Shown here: in pieces, positions 28,150 to 37,022 of the stretch
How the letters are laid out: every line of letters starts with the position of its first letter
Numbering within the stretch: the stretch's first letter is position 1
Assembly: GCF_028198165.1 (NCBI RefSeq)
Contig: NZ_CP116339.1
Span: 930,001 to 994,000 of the forward strand
Reading direction: 5' to 3'
DNA from: Pseudoxanthomonas sp. JBR18
GTDB taxonomy: Bacteria; Pseudomonadota; Gammaproteobacteria; Xanthomonadales; Xanthomonadaceae
DNA length: 64,000 nt
Position numbers and translations under genes: made by a program
Notes under the pieces: generated by a model
The model's input: only the letters and a program-made list of their open reading frames with translations
Databases searched by the model: none
What the model was told of the DNA's origin: nothing

Positions 28150-28770
28150 GGTTGCTGTTGCTTTTGCTGCCCCGCTTTTCCCCCTCCCCTCCGCAGCGGC
28201 GATGCCGACGGGCCAAACCCCGCAGGGGCGGCGCGCATGGATGCGCGACGTTTTCGGCCGGGGCAGGATGCCCCGTCCGGAAATTCCCGGCGGCAGCGCG
28301 GACCCGACGCGCGACGCGCGTTGGGCGCGAGGCCGGGGTGTGCTTTCTTTTGGTTACTTTTCTTTGCACAAGCAAAGAAAAGTGACTCGCGCCCGACAGG
28401 GCGTGAAACGCTCGGGTTTCTGCCTTCGCGAGAGACCGACTTCTTCCATGTGCGCAGGTGCCGTTGGCTCAACAGCTCAAGGAAAGGCTTTCACTTCCCT
28501 TCGGGGAGCGAGTTACCTTTCTTTGCTCGTGCAAAGAAACGTAACCCAAAGAAAGCACGCCCCAGCCTCCGCGCCCTGCGCGCCTGCGGCGCTCCGGGTC
28601 CGCTCCGCCGATGGGAATTTCCGGAAGGGGCATCCTGCCCCTGCCGGAAACGCCGCGCATCCATGCGCGTCGCCCCTGCGGGGTTTTGCCCACCGGCTGC
28701 GCCGCTACGGACGGGGACCGGCGACAGCCAAAAGCAGAACCAACAGCAACAGCAACAGCAACGTCGGGCA
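28150..28770. repeat. Large nested inverted repeat filling an intergenic gap
   Basis: Two arms of roughly 230 bp (about 28150-28390 and 28515-28770) are similar in inverted orientation over most of their length; matching landmarks include the GGGGCAGGATGCCCC core region and the CAAAGAAA tracts. Each arm contains its own hairpin: 12-bp perfect at 28356-28383, and 15-bp with one mismatch at 28512-28545. The outer ends are CAA/GCT-rich simple repeats (about 28745-28768). Open frames through it look like low-complexity artefacts. It splits the endopeptidase-epimerase pair from the regulator gene. Confidence 0.75.
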
Positions 28771-28779
28771 GCGTCCCTG

Positions 28780-29655
28780 ATGCCACGCGGAGACCACGAC
28801 CCCTTGCCGCCCCTGGTCAAAATCCGGTCCGAGCGCGACAGCATGTCGGCCATCGAACGCCGCATCGCCGACTACATCCTGGACAACGCCCACCTGCTGC
28901 GCGATTACTCGTCCCAGCAGTTGGCCAGCGCGCTGGGCATCAGCCAGTCCAGCGTGGTCAAGTTCAGCCAGAAGCTGGGCTTCAAGGGCTATCCGGACCT
29001 GAAGTACTCGGTCGGCCAGGCCGTCGCCCGGGGCGGTGGCCCGGCCCCGGCCTCGCCCGACGAACCGGAAGCCGTGGGCGATGCCTACACCCGCCTGGAG
29101 GAAAGCCTGCGTCGCAGCAAGTCCGCCGCCGAGGAGGAGACGCGCCTGCTCAACCCGCGCGACCACATCGAGCGCATCGTCGAGCGCCTGGACCGCGCGC
29201 AGAAGGTCTTCGTCTGCGGGTTGGGCGATGACGGCCTGTTCGCGCGCGAATTCGCCATGCGCCTGTCGCTGCTGGGCGTGCTGACCATCCACCATGCCGA
29301 TCCGATCCTGATGATGACCAACGTGTCCTCGGCGCGGCCGGACGACGTGCTGATCCTGCTGTCCGAGTTCGGCAAGCTGCCCCAGCTCTCGCAGATCTCT
29401 CGCCAGTTCCAGGACGCCGGCGGCACCGTGGTCTCCATCACCCGGCACACCGCCAACCCGCTGCGCGCGCATGCCGACGCGGCACTGGTGGTCTCCGCGC
29501 ACGATGCCGCCCCGCACATCGAGCAGCTGCTGTACCGCTCCTCGCTGCAGTACCTGCTGGACTTCGTGTTCGTCCTGCTGTGCCAGGCCAATCCCGACCG
29601 TGACCGCCAGCTGGCGATCAACCTGGAGCGGGTCCAGCACCTGCTTGATTCCTGA
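28780..29655 (+). CDS. RpiR/MurR family transcriptional regulator
   Basis: A 291-residue regulator. The N-terminal HTH_6 domain (about residues 20-95) contains MSAIERRIADYILDNAHLL and SQQLASALGISQSSVVKFSQ. The C-terminal SIS domain (about 140-270, KVFVCGLGDDGLFAREFAMRL) binds phosphosugars in relatives; MurR senses MurNAc-6-phosphate. It is the only regulator in the murein-peptide locus and therefore the best candidate to bind the three 42-bp blocks. A start further downstream at 28843 is possible; the RBS at 28780 is weak. Confidence 0.9.
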   Translation: MPRGDHDPLPPLVKIRSERDSMSAIERRIADYILDNAHLLRDYSSQQLASALGISQSSVVKFSQKLGFKGYPDLKYSVGQAVARGGGPAPASPDEPEAVGDAYTRLEESLRRSKSAAEEETRLLNPRDHIERIVERLDRAQKVFVCGLGDDGLFAREFAMRLSLLGVLTIHHADPILMMTNVSSARPDDVLILLSEFGKLPQLSQISRQFQDAGGTVVSITRHTANPLRAHADAALVVSAHDAAPHIEQLLYRSSLQYLLDFVFVLLCQANPDRDRQLAINLERVQHLLDS

Positions 29656-29676
29656 CCCCTGCCCCCCGGAGCGCCC

Positions 29677-30477
29677 ATGTCCACGAACCGCCCCACGCCG
29701 CTGTCCACCCTGCGTTGGCTGACCGTGGCCGCCGCGCTCGCCGCCGTGCCGGCCCTGGCCAAGCGCGCGCCCGCCGGCATCCCGCAAATGCAGCAGGCCC
29801 AGCAGCTGGTGGTGGTCACCACCGATGGCTGGGACGACAACCAGGGCACGCTGCGCACCTATGTCCGCAAGGGAGCCAAGTGGACCCTCGCCACCGCGCC
29901 CATCGCCGTGGCCATTGGCAAACAGGGCAGTGCCTGGGGCGATGGACTTTCGCCAGCGCAGTCCGACGGTCCGCAAAAGCGTGAGGGCGATGGGCGCAGC
30001 CCGGCCGGCGTCTTCGGCATCGGGCAGGCCTTCGGCTATGCGCCCACGGCCGACACCGCGCTGGACTATCACCAGATGCAGGCCAGCAGCTGGTGCGTGG
30101 ACGTGCCCGACTCGCCGCTCTACAACCAGATCGTCGACGAAAAAGACGTCGGCGCGCAGGCGGTGGCCGGGGCCAGCGAGCACATGCGTCTGGACCTGCA
30201 CAACGATGGCGATGTGCGTTACCGCCAGGGCTTTGTGATCGAACACAACGCCCAGGCCGTCCCAGGCCACGGTAGCTGCATCTTCGCCCACATGTGGCGC
30301 ACGCCCGGCGAGCCCACCGCCGGCTGCACGGCGATGGAGCCGGCCAACATGGTCAAGTTGCAGGCCTGGCTGGATCCCAAGCGGCATCCGCTGTTCGTGC
30401 TGCTGCCCAAGGCCGAGTACGTGCGCCTGCAGCACGCCTGGTCGCTGCCGACGCTGACCGCGCAGGCCACCCCGTGA
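29677..30477 (+). CDS. L,D-transpeptidase catalytic domain (YkuD-fold) protein, exported
   Basis: A 266-residue protein with a signal peptide (about residues 1-28). The YkuD active-site pattern is present: H205 in CIFAHMW and C217 in TAGCTAM, preceded by the GDGRSPAGVFGI strand. Unlike cross-linking enzymes it has no PG-binding or LysM domain. Relatives may act as L,D-carboxypeptidases or transpeptidases on tetrapeptide stems. GGAG seven bases before the ATG is a good RBS. Its 21-bp distance from the regulator and overlap with the permease indicate one operon. Confidence 0.87.
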   Translation: MSTNRPTPLSTLRWLTVAAALAAVPALAKRAPAGIPQMQQAQQLVVVTTDGWDDNQGTLRTYVRKGAKWTLATAPIAVAIGKQGSAWGDGLSPAQSDGPQKREGDGRSPAGVFGIGQAFGYAPTADTALDYHQMQASSWCVDVPDSPLYNQIVDEKDVGAQAVAGASEHMRLDLHNDGDVRYRQGFVIEHNAQAVPGHGSCIFAHMWRTPGEPTAGCTAMEPANMVKLQAWLDPKRHPLFVLLPKAEYVRLQHAWSLPTLTAQATP

Positions 30478-31769
30478 ACGCCGCGCCTGCGGGCGAAGGC
30501 CAACTGGTCCGCGCGGTCAGCCGCTGGCAGATCGTCGGGCTGTCCATCAACGATGTCATCGGCAGCGGCATCTACCTGCTGCCGGCCGCCACCGTGGCGC
30601 TGATGGGCCCGCTGAGCCTGTGGGCGGTGCTGCTGGCCGGCATCGCCGTGGCCCTGCTGGTGCTGTGCTACGCGCAGGCCGCCAGTTACTTCGACGAACC
30701 AGGCGGCAGCTACCTGTACGCCCGCGAGGCCTTCGGACGCTACGCGGGCTTCCAGGTGGGCTGGATGATCTGGCTGACCCGCATCAGCTCGGCCGCCGCC
30801 CTGGGCAATGGCCTGGCCGACGCGGTCTCGCGTTTCTGGGCGCCGGCCGGCACCGGCGCCGGGCGCCTGTCCGTGGTCATCGGTTCACTGGCGCTGCTGA
30901 CCCTCATCAACGTGGTCGGGGTGCGCTCGGCCGCCCGCACCGGCGTGGCCCTGGTGATCGCCAAGCTCGTGCCGCTGCTGCTGTTCGTGGTGGTCGGCCT
31001 GTTCTTCATGGACTGGGGCATGGCCTTCGCCGGCACCGCGCCGGACCTGGGCGACCTGCCCAACCTGGGCCAGGCCGCGCTGCTGCTGCTGTTCGCCTAT
31101 GCCGGCTTCGAGAACATCCCGGCCGCGGCCGGCGAGTTCCGAAACCCGCGCCGCGACGTGCCCTTCGCGCTGATCACCATGATCACCCTGGTGACCCTGA
31201 TCTACGCCGCCGTGCAGGTGGTGGCCATGGGCACCCTGCCCGGCTTGGCGAATTCGGCCACGCCACTGGCCGATGCGGCCAGCCGCTTCGGTGGCGAGGG
31301 CCTGGCGCTGGTGCTGACCGTGGGCGCGGTGGTGTCGATCCTGGGCACGACCAGCAACACAGTGATGCTGGGGCCACGCTTCCTGTTCGCCCTGGCGGCC
31401 GATGGCTTCGGGCCGAAGTTCATCGCACGCGTGCATCCGCGCTTCCGCACCCCGGCCGCGGCGATCATCGTCCAGGGCGTGTTGTCGGTGGCGCTGGCGC
31501 TGTCCGGCTCGTTCGAACAGCTGGCGCTGCTGTCGATGGTGACCCGCCTGCTGGCCTACATCGGCACGGCCGCCGCGGTGCTGGTGCTGGCCCGCCGCCA
31601 TCGCGACAACCCCAATGCGCTGCGCCTGCCTGGCGGTCCGCTGATTCCGATCCTGGCGCTGCTGCTGACCCTGGGCCTGCTGTGCAGCGCCAGCCTGGCC
31701 AATTTGCTGGCCGTCGGCGCCGCGGTGGTGGTGGGCACGGCGATCTATCTGTTCCCGCGCAAGGCCTGA
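30474..31769 (+). CDS. APC family amino acid permease
   Basis: A 431-residue inner membrane transporter with 12 predicted helices. The first helix NDVIGSGIYLLPAATVAL has the GSGI motif that contacts the substrate amino group in LeuT-fold APC proteins. The GTG start overlaps the transpeptidase stop as GTGA. By context it may import amino acids (for example Ala or Glu) or small peptides derived from murein stems. Confidence 0.9.
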   Translation: MNAAPAGEGQLVRAVSRWQIVGLSINDVIGSGIYLLPAATVALMGPLSLWAVLLAGIAVALLVLCYAQAASYFDEPGGSYLYAREAFGRYAGFQVGWMIWLTRISSAAALGNGLADAVSRFWAPAGTGAGRLSVVIGSLALLTLINVVGVRSAARTGVALVIAKLVPLLLFVVVGLFFMDWGMAFAGTAPDLGDLPNLGQAALLLLFAYAGFENIPAAAGEFRNPRRDVPFALITMITLVTLIYAAVQVVAMGTLPGLANSATPLADAASRFGGEGLALVLTVGAVVSILGTTSNTVMLGPRFLFALAADGFGPKFIARVHPRFRTPAAAIIVQGVLSVALALSGSFEQLALLSMVTRLLAYIGTAAAVLVLARRHRDNPNALRLPGGPLIPILALLLTLGLLCSASLANLLAVGAAVVVGTAIYLFPRKA

Positions 31770-31783
31770 GGGGAACCCCACCT

Positions 31784-31901
31784 GTAGAGCGGAGCTTGCT
31801 CCGCTGGAGCTTTCCCGATGACGTCGAGAGGCAGCGGAGCTCGCTCCGCCGGGCTTTCCCGATGATCCGGTCGAAAGGCAGCGGAGCAAGCTCCGCTCTA
31901 C
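31784..31901. repeat. Cluster of three GTAG-type REP palindromes
   Basis: A GTAG-headed unit (31784-31805, GTAGAGCGGAGCTTGCTCCG and on) and its exact inverse (31880-31901, ending in CTAC) flank a third copy (about 31834-31849). All share GCGGAGC/GCTCCGC arms. This matches the SMAG/REP elements of Stenotrophomonas and relatives, which are mobilised by RAYT transposases. It follows the permease stop and may end or stabilise that transcript. Confidence 0.85.
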
Positions 31902-31965
31902 AAAGTGGGCGCGCCCCGAGCAGGAGAGACAATGGCCTTACAGACACACCCACCCACACTCCGCG

Positions 31966-32595
31966 CTACGCGCAGCCTTCCACGTAGTCGATCTGCGGTG
32001 GCAGGCCCACGCGCCAGCTGGTGACCTTGCCGTCGGCACCGGTCTCGAACACCAGCTTGTCTTTGCCCTGGCTGACGCTGAGGTACTTGCCGCCTTCCAC
32101 GTACTTGTGCGGCATCGATGACAGCGCGTCGCCGTACAGCGCGCGCAGTTGGCCCTCGTCCATGCCGACCTTGCCGCCGCCGGGCGCGGTTTCCTTGCTG
32201 GTGGTGACGTCGTAGCGGACGAAGTGATCGTGTTCGATCATGAAGGCCACATCGGCCTTGTCGGTCGCCCACTTGGGCGTGAGCTGGTAGCAGGAACCAC
32301 CTTCGGACGGGGTGCTGCTGTTGAGCTCTCCGCCCCAGGCCTGCCTGGCCTCCTCCACGGTGCTGCCCAGCTTGAGATCGCCATACCCCTGCCAGCCCGC
32401 CAGCTGGCTGGACGTCGGCTGGCCGCTGGCCTCACCCGGCTCGGGCAATGACGGCGGCAGCGAGGCCGGAGGGACGCTTGCGGCCGGCGCGGGCTCCTTG
32501 GAGGCGGCGGTGTCGGCCGGCGATGCATGGTCATCGGCCTTGCACGCGGACAGGGCCAGGACCAGGGCGGCGGTCAGGGGCAGCAGGGCTTTCAT
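31966..32595 (-). CDS. Lipoprotein of unknown function
   Basis: A 209-residue lipoprotein with lipobox LALSAC at about residues 13-18, a Pro/Ala/Ser linker to about residue 60 and a globular domain starting GYGDLKLGSTVEEARQAWG. That opening resembles the SmpA/OmlA-like fold in which a short helix-strand begins with LxxGxxxxxV. Two cysteines (GGSCYQL and the final VEGCA) may pair. It has no obvious partner gene. An immunity or envelope role is possible but unsupported. Confidence 0.8.
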   Translation of the reverse strand: MKALLPLTAALVLALSACKADDHASPADTAASKEPAPAASVPPASLPPSLPEPGEASGQPTSSQLAGWQGYGDLKLGSTVEEARQAWGGELNSSTPSEGGSCYQLTPKWATDKADVAFMIEHDHFVRYDVTTSKETAPGGGKVGMDEGQLRALYGDALSSMPHKYVEGGKYLSVSQGKDKLVFETGADGKVTSWRVGLPPQIDYVEGCA

Positions 32596-32759
32596 CAGGA
32601 CACAGACTCCACGATCAGCAGAGCGTCCAGCCTAGTCACTGGCGGTGAATCGCGCGCGAACCGGGCCTTGCGCACACCTCGCACACCGCGCTGGTCGAGT
32701 GTCATGGCGGTTTCATCGGCACCGGCGAGCCTGCACCGGCCTCGACGCCGTGCCTCCCC

Positions 32760-33308
32760 ATGCAGCCTCGCAAAACCGACCGGGCCCATGCCGCCCTGCA
32801 GACCCATCGCGCGGGCCTGGACATGCGCCAGCGCCGGATCCTGATCATGGCCGACGGCCGACGCACGCTGCCCGAGCTGGTGCAGTTGCTTGGGCCGCAG
32901 ACCGAAGACCACATCGCCACCTTGATCCGGCAGGGCTATCTGGAGATCGCACAGGCGCACGCACCGCAGATCGCCAAGGCACTGGACCCTGCCCCGCGCG
33001 TCCATCGACGCTCCCTGATCGCCGCCCGCTTCTACCTGCAAGGCATCCTGGAGCTGCAGCGCGATCCGCGGGCCGAGGCACTCCACCGGCGGCTGCACGA
33101 TGCGCCGGACGATGCGACGGTTCTGGAGGTGATGCGCGAAGCGGTATTACAGCTGCCAGCGATCACCTCGCCCGGCTACGCGCAGCGGGTACAGGCACGT
33201 CTGGCTGAGGCCGTCCCCGAACACTACGGCGACGCCTTGAAGGCTCCGCAGCCACCTGCAATCGCAGCCTCCGGATCGCTCAGCCAGGCGGCTGAAAGCG
33301 GCGGCTGA
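32760..33308 (+). CDS. Conserved hypothetical protein, winged-helix-like N terminus
   Basis: A 182-residue soluble protein. Residues about 18-60 ([24 protein letters not shown] then [12 protein letters not shown]) have the helix-turn pattern seen in many small regulators where a binary switch or gene-response domain is probed. The C-terminal half is helical. No named domain is recognised. Its 3' end overlaps the convergent hmgA by 29 bp. Confidence 0.65.
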   Translation: MQPRKTDRAHAALQTHRAGLDMRQRRILIMADGRRTLPELVQLLGPQTEDHIATLIRQGYLEIAQAHAPQIAKALDPAPRVHRRSLIAARFYLQGILELQRDPRAEALHRRLHDAPDDATVLEVMREAVLQLPAITSPGYAQRVQARLAEAVPEHYGDALKAPQPPAIAASGSLSQAAESGG

Positions 33309-34578
33309 GCCCGGCCCAGCACTGCTGGTAGTCGCGTTGGCGGTGTGCGGCTTGCATCGCCTGGCGCGTCGGGCGCAGCACCGCGCGGGTCTCGAACATG
33401 AAGGCCATCGTGTCGCTGATCACGTCGGGCTTGGACAGGTCCGCATGTGAGGCCTTTTCGAACGTGGCCGCATCCGGCCCATGCCCGGTCATGCCGTTGT
33501 GCAACGACGCACCGCCCGGGGCGAAGCCCTCGGCCTTGGCGTCGTAGGCGCCGTGCACCAGGCCCATGAACTCGCTGGCCACGTTTCGGTGGAACCACGG
33601 CGGGCGGAAGGTGTCCTGCGCCACCAGCCAGCGCGGCGGAAAGATCACGAAGTCCAGGTTGGCCGTGCCCGGCGTGTCGCTGGGCGAGGTCAGCACGGTG
33701 AAGATCGACGGGTCGGGATGATCGAAGCTGATCGAGCCGATCGCATTGAAGCGGCGCAGGTCGTAGCGATACGGCGCCCCGTTGCCGTGCCAGGCCACGA
33801 CATCCAGCGGACTGTGGCCGATGGACGCGCGCCACAGGTGGCCCTGGAACTTGGCGATCAACTCGAACTCGCCCTCGACGTCCTCGTAGGCGGCCACCGG
33901 CGTTTCGAAGTCACGCGGGTTGGCCAGGCCGTTGGAGCCGATCGGCCCCAGGTCGGGCAGGCGCAGTGGCGCGCCAAAGTTCTCGCAGACATAGCCGCGT
34001 GCCTGGCCGTCGGGCAGGGTCACCGCGAAACGCACGCCGCGCGGAATCACCGCGATCTGCTGCGGCTCGACCTCGATCACGCCGAACTCGGTGGCCAGCC
34101 GCAGCCGTCCTTGCTGCGGGACGATCAGCAGCTCGGCGTCGGCGTCGTAGAACCAGCGCCCGCGCATGTCGCGGTTGGCCGCGTACAAGTGAATGCCCAC
34201 GCCGTGCTGCGCCTCGGCGGCGCCATTGCCGGCCATGGTCAGCAAGCCTTCGATGAAATCGGTGGGCGCCTCGGGCAGCGGCAGCGGCGACCAGCGCAAC
34301 TGGTCCGGGCTGACCGGCCCCTGGCCGAAGCCGTTGTGGAAGTCCGGCGCTTGCTCGAACAGCGCGAAGCCGCCGTGCATCGCCGCCGGCCGGATCCGGT
34401 ACAGCCAGCTGCGCCGGTTCTGCCCGCGCGGTGCGGTGAACGCGGTACCCGACAGCTGCTCGGCGTACAGCCCGAACGCCACCTGCTGCGGCGAATTCCG
34501 CCCCACCGGCAGCGCCCCGGCAATCGCCTCGCTGGCGAACTCGTTGCCGAAGCCGGTCATGTACTGCGTCGCACTCAT
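33280..34578 (-). CDS. hmgA: Homogentisate 1,2-dioxygenase
   Basis: A 432-residue iron enzyme that opens the ring of homogentisate to maleylacetoacetate in tyrosine/phenylalanine breakdown. [18 protein letters not shown] at the N terminus, [20 protein letters not shown] and the metal-binding [18 protein letters not shown] region are all diagnostic. It follows hpd on the same strand, 71 bp away with a hairpin between, and forms with it two consecutive steps. The later hydrolase and isomerase genes are not in this window. Confidence 0.97.
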   Translation of the reverse strand: MSATQYMTGFGNEFASEAIAGALPVGRNSPQQVAFGLYAEQLSGTAFTAPRGQNRRSWLYRIRPAAMHGGFALFEQAPDFHNGFGQGPVSPDQLRWSPLPLPEAPTDFIEGLLTMAGNGAAEAQHGVGIHLYAANRDMRGRWFYDADAELLIVPQQGRLRLATEFGVIEVEPQQIAVIPRGVRFAVTLPDGQARGYVCENFGAPLRLPDLGPIGSNGLANPRDFETPVAAYEDVEGEFELIAKFQGHLWRASIGHSPLDVVAWHGNGAPYRYDLRRFNAIGSISFDHPDPSIFTVLTSPSDTPGTANLDFVIFPPRWLVAQDTFRPPWFHRNVASEFMGLVHGAYDAKAEGFAPGGASLHNGMTGHGPDAATFEKASHADLSKPDVISDTMAFMFETRAVLRPTRQAMQAAHRQRDYQQCWAGLSRRFQPPG

Positions 34579-34616
34579 GGACTCGCCTACCCTCTCGATC
34601 TCTCGCGACTCGCGAA

Positions 34617-34643
34617 AGCCCCTCTCATGCAGGGAGAGGGGCT
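34617..34643. repeat. Palindrome between hpd and hmgA
   Basis: Arms AGCCCCTCTC (34617-34626) and GAGAGGGGCT (34634-34643) form a 10-bp perfect stem. It resembles a dispersed intergenic palindrome and may reduce read-through from hpd into hmgA. Confidence 0.6.
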
Positions 34644-34649
34644 CAAGCG

Positions 34650-35759
34650 CTACAGCACGCCGCGCCGCATCTGGTCGCGCTCGATGCTTTCGAACAGCGC
34701 CTTGAAGTTGCCTTCGCCGAAGCCGTCGTTGCCCTTGCGCTGGATGATCTCGAAAAAGATCGGACCGATTGCGTTCTGGGTGAAGATCTGCAGCAGCTTG
34801 CGCTTGCCGGTCTCCAGGTCGGCGTCGATCAGGATCTTGTTGCGCGCCAGGCGCTCGACGTCCTCGCCGTGTTCGGGGATGCGCTGGTCGATCACCTCGA
34901 AGTAGGTGTCCGGTGTGTCCAGGAAATCCACGCCCGCCGCGCGCATCTTCTCCACCGTGACATAGATGTCGTCGGTGAAGCAGGCGATGTGCTGGATGCC
35001 CTCGCCCCGGTAGGCGTCCAGGTATTCGTTGATCTGTGACTTGGGATCAGACGACTCGTTGAGCGGGATGCGCACCATGCCATCCGGCGCGGTCATCGCC
35101 TTGGACAGCAGGCCGGTCTTGGCGCCCTTGATGTCGAAGTAGCGGATCTCGCGGAAGTTGAACAGCCGCTCGTAGTAATCGGCCCACTGCGCCATGTTCC
35201 CCGGATAGAGGTTGTGGGTCAGGTGGTCGATGAAGGTCAGGCCGAAGCCGGTGGGCATGCGCTCCACCCCGGGCAGGAATTCATAGTCCGGATCATGGAT
35301 GGTGCCGGTGCTGTCGTAGCGGTCGACGATGTACAGCATGCAGCCGCCGATGCCCTTGATCACCGGCGCGGCCACCGCCTTGGTCAGCTCGCGCGGGCCG
35401 ATCTGCTCGGCACCGTTCTTCAGCGCCTGCACCCGCGCCCACTCGGCGAGCTTGTTGACCCGGATGGCGAAGCCGCAGGCGCTGGGCCCGTGCTCGGCGG
35501 CGAAATCGGCGGCAAACGAATCCGGATCCTCGTTGATCAGGAAGGTGCAGTCGTTCTGCCGGTAGGTGCTGATGGCGCGCGTCTTGTGCCGGGCCACCTG
35601 GGTGAACCCGAGCTTGCGGAAGTAATCGTGCAGCTGGCCACCCTGGCCGGCCGGGGCGGCGAACTCGACGAATTCGAAGCCGTCGATCCCCATTGGGTTG
35701 TCGAACGTGGCAACCTTCGCTTCCGTTCCGGGCGCGTGCGTGGAGGGCTGAGCGCTCAT
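34650..35759 (-). CDS. hpd: 4-hydroxyphenylpyruvate dioxygenase
   Basis: A 369-residue non-heme iron dioxygenase that turns 4-hydroxyphenylpyruvate into homogentisate, the substrate of the next gene. [18 protein letters not shown] at the start, [12 protein letters not shown] region (here [13 protein letters not shown]) with an iron His, [13 protein letters not shown] with the second His and [19 protein letters not shown] with the iron Glu are conserved. The ATG at 35759 has GGGAG eight bases upstream. It is divergent from a MarR regulator with a palindrome in between. Confidence 0.96.
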   Translation of the reverse strand: MSAQPSTHAPGTEAKVATFDNPMGIDGFEFVEFAAPAGQGGQLHDYFRKLGFTQVARHKTRAISTYRQNDCTFLINEDPDSFAADFAAEHGPSACGFAIRVNKLAEWARVQALKNGAEQIGPRELTKAVAAPVIKGIGGCMLYIVDRYDSTGTIHDPDYEFLPGVERMPTGFGLTFIDHLTHNLYPGNMAQWADYYERLFNFREIRYFDIKGAKTGLLSKAMTAPDGMVRIPLNESSDPKSQINEYLDAYRGEGIQHIACFTDDIYVTVEKMRAAGVDFLDTPDTYFEVIDQRIPEHGEDVERLARNKILIDADLETGKRKLLQIFTQNAIGPIFFEIIQRKGNDGFGEGNFKALFESIERDQMRRGVL

Positions 35760-35800
35760 GGAATCTTCTCCCATCTTGCAAAGGAACTCGCGGCAGCATA

Positions 35801-35814
35801 GTTTCAATTGAAAC
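35801..35814. promoter_or_regulatory. Perfect 14-bp palindrome, likely MarR operator
   Basis: GTTTCAATTGAAAC is a complete palindrome in the 78-bp gap between hpd and the divergent marR-type gene, a standard place for a MarR dimer to repress both promoters. Confidence 0.8.
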
Positions 35815-35837
35815 AAGGCCGCACGCCGCAGCGCACC

Positions 35838-36380
35838 ATGACCCAGCCAGACGCCTCCCTGCCCCCCGCCCAGCCGCTCACCCTGCAGCTGGAAACCTTC
35901 GTCCCCTACCAGCTGAGCGTGTTGTCCAACCGCGTCAGCCAGGCGATTTCCGCCGAGTACTACCGGCGCTTCGGCCTGGTGATGACCGAGTGGCGCACCA
36001 TGTGCGTGCTGGCCCGCTATCCGGGCCTGTCGGCCGGCGAGGTGGCCGAGCAGACCGCCATGGACAAGGTGGCCGTCAGCCGCGCCGTGGCGCGCCTGCT
36101 GGAGCGCGAACTGGTCAGCCGCGACATCCACGGCGACGACCGCCGCCGCTCGGTGTTGGCCCTGTCGACCAAGGGCCAGGAACTGCACGACACCGTCGCT
36201 CCGCTGGTGCTGGAGTGCGAGCGTCGGCTGCTCTCGGTGCTCTCGCCCGAAGAGGTCGAGCAACTCCACGCCCTGATGGGACGCCTGGGCGGGGCAGGCA
36301 TGGAACAGCTGTTGGACGGGCTGAAGGACACCCCGGTCAGCCCGGTGTCTTCGGCCGAGCGTCATCCGCCGCTTGGCTAA
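35838..36380 (+). CDS. MarR family transcriptional regulator
   Basis: A 180-residue winged-helix regulator. SAGEVAEQTAMDKVAVSRAV is the recognition helix region, followed by the wing DIHGDDRRRSVLALSTKG. I chose the ATG at 35838; an upstream frame start at 35808 would run through the operator. Divergence from hpd and the shared palindrome suggest that it represses tyrosine catabolism and itself, with an aromatic ligand. Confidence 0.9.
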   Translation: MTQPDASLPPAQPLTLQLETFVPYQLSVLSNRVSQAISAEYYRRFGLVMTEWRTMCVLARYPGLSAGEVAEQTAMDKVAVSRAVARLLERELVSRDIHGDDRRRSVLALSTKGQELHDTVAPLVLECERRLLSVLSPEEVEQLHALMGRLGGAGMEQLLDGLKDTPVSPVSSAERHPPLG

Positions 36381-36399
36381 AGCCGCAGCGAATCCCACC

Positions 36400-36427
36400 A
36401 CAACGCCGCGGTCTCCCGCGGCGTTGT
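36400..36427 (+). terminator. Terminator hairpin after the MarR gene
   Basis: A perfect 12-bp stem (36400-36411 with 36416-36427) with loop TCTC, 20 bp after the stop codon, followed by the weak T-containing tail CGTTC. It could also serve the convergent DUF6265 gene. Confidence 0.7.
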
Positions 36428-36471
36428 CGTTCAGGGCCTCGCGCCGCCCGTCGTGGCAGGTGCAGGCCCGA

Positions 36472-36930
36472 TCAAGGCGCGCAGCGGGTGTAGTCGAACG
36501 CGATGCGCATGGGCTTGCCCTCCTGGTCGGGCCCGGCGATCCAGGCGTGCAGGCGCTCGCCCTTGCTGCGGTACTCGATGGTGTTGGGGAAATCGTGCGC
36601 GGCATTGGCAAACCGGACCCAGCCCGGGCCGCTTGCCACCATGGGGAAGACGGTGGCCGCCTCGCCGTTGGGCAACACGTGCATGGCCGTGTGCGCACCG
36701 TCGCGCGCGATGCGCATGAACTCGAACGACTGCATCGCCTCGCCGCGGGTCGTGCGCGACATCCCGATCAACGCACCGCCCACCGGCGCCAGCCACGTCT
36801 CTTCGATGAGCTGCCCGGCGCGCGCCTCGCACCAGCGTCCGGCCAGCCAGCCCAGGTCGGGGGTGGCGCCCAGCGCCACGCCTGACCACATCGCCATCGC
36901 CGCACCCACCACCACCTTGGCCCTTCGCAT
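36472..36930 (-). CDS. DUF6265 family exported protein
   Basis: A 152-residue protein with a signal peptide (about residues 1-22, ending ALGA). The segment LGWLAGRWCEARAGQLIEET matches the family opening (WLxGxW...EExW) seen in DUF6265/lipocalin-like small beta proteins. Function unknown. It is divergent from the AraC regulator gene and may be its target. Confidence 0.8.
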   Translation of the reverse strand: MRRAKVVVGAAMAMWSGVALGATPDLGWLAGRWCEARAGQLIEETWLAPVGGALIGMSRTTRGEAMQSFEFMRIARDGAHTAMHVLPNGEAATVFPMVASGPGWVRFANAAHDFPNTIEYRSKGERLHAWIAGPDQEGKPMRIAFDYTRCAP

Positions 36931-37022
36931 CGTCGTCGCTCCATGTCAGGAGGCGCGACCATAGCGAGGTAACGGTCGTGGACGCTTGTAAAAACGCGCA
37001 CGGCCCGGTTCGATGCAGGACC

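Noticed and set aside
28031..28780. Hypothetical protein of 249 codons in the inverted repeat
   Set aside because: The frame follows the repeat arms and low-complexity text; similar frames are found on both strands, as expected for a palindromic element.
36978..37022. Upstream in-frame start for the AraC regulator
   Set aside because: The extension has no conserved sequence and the ATG at 37023 matches family length.
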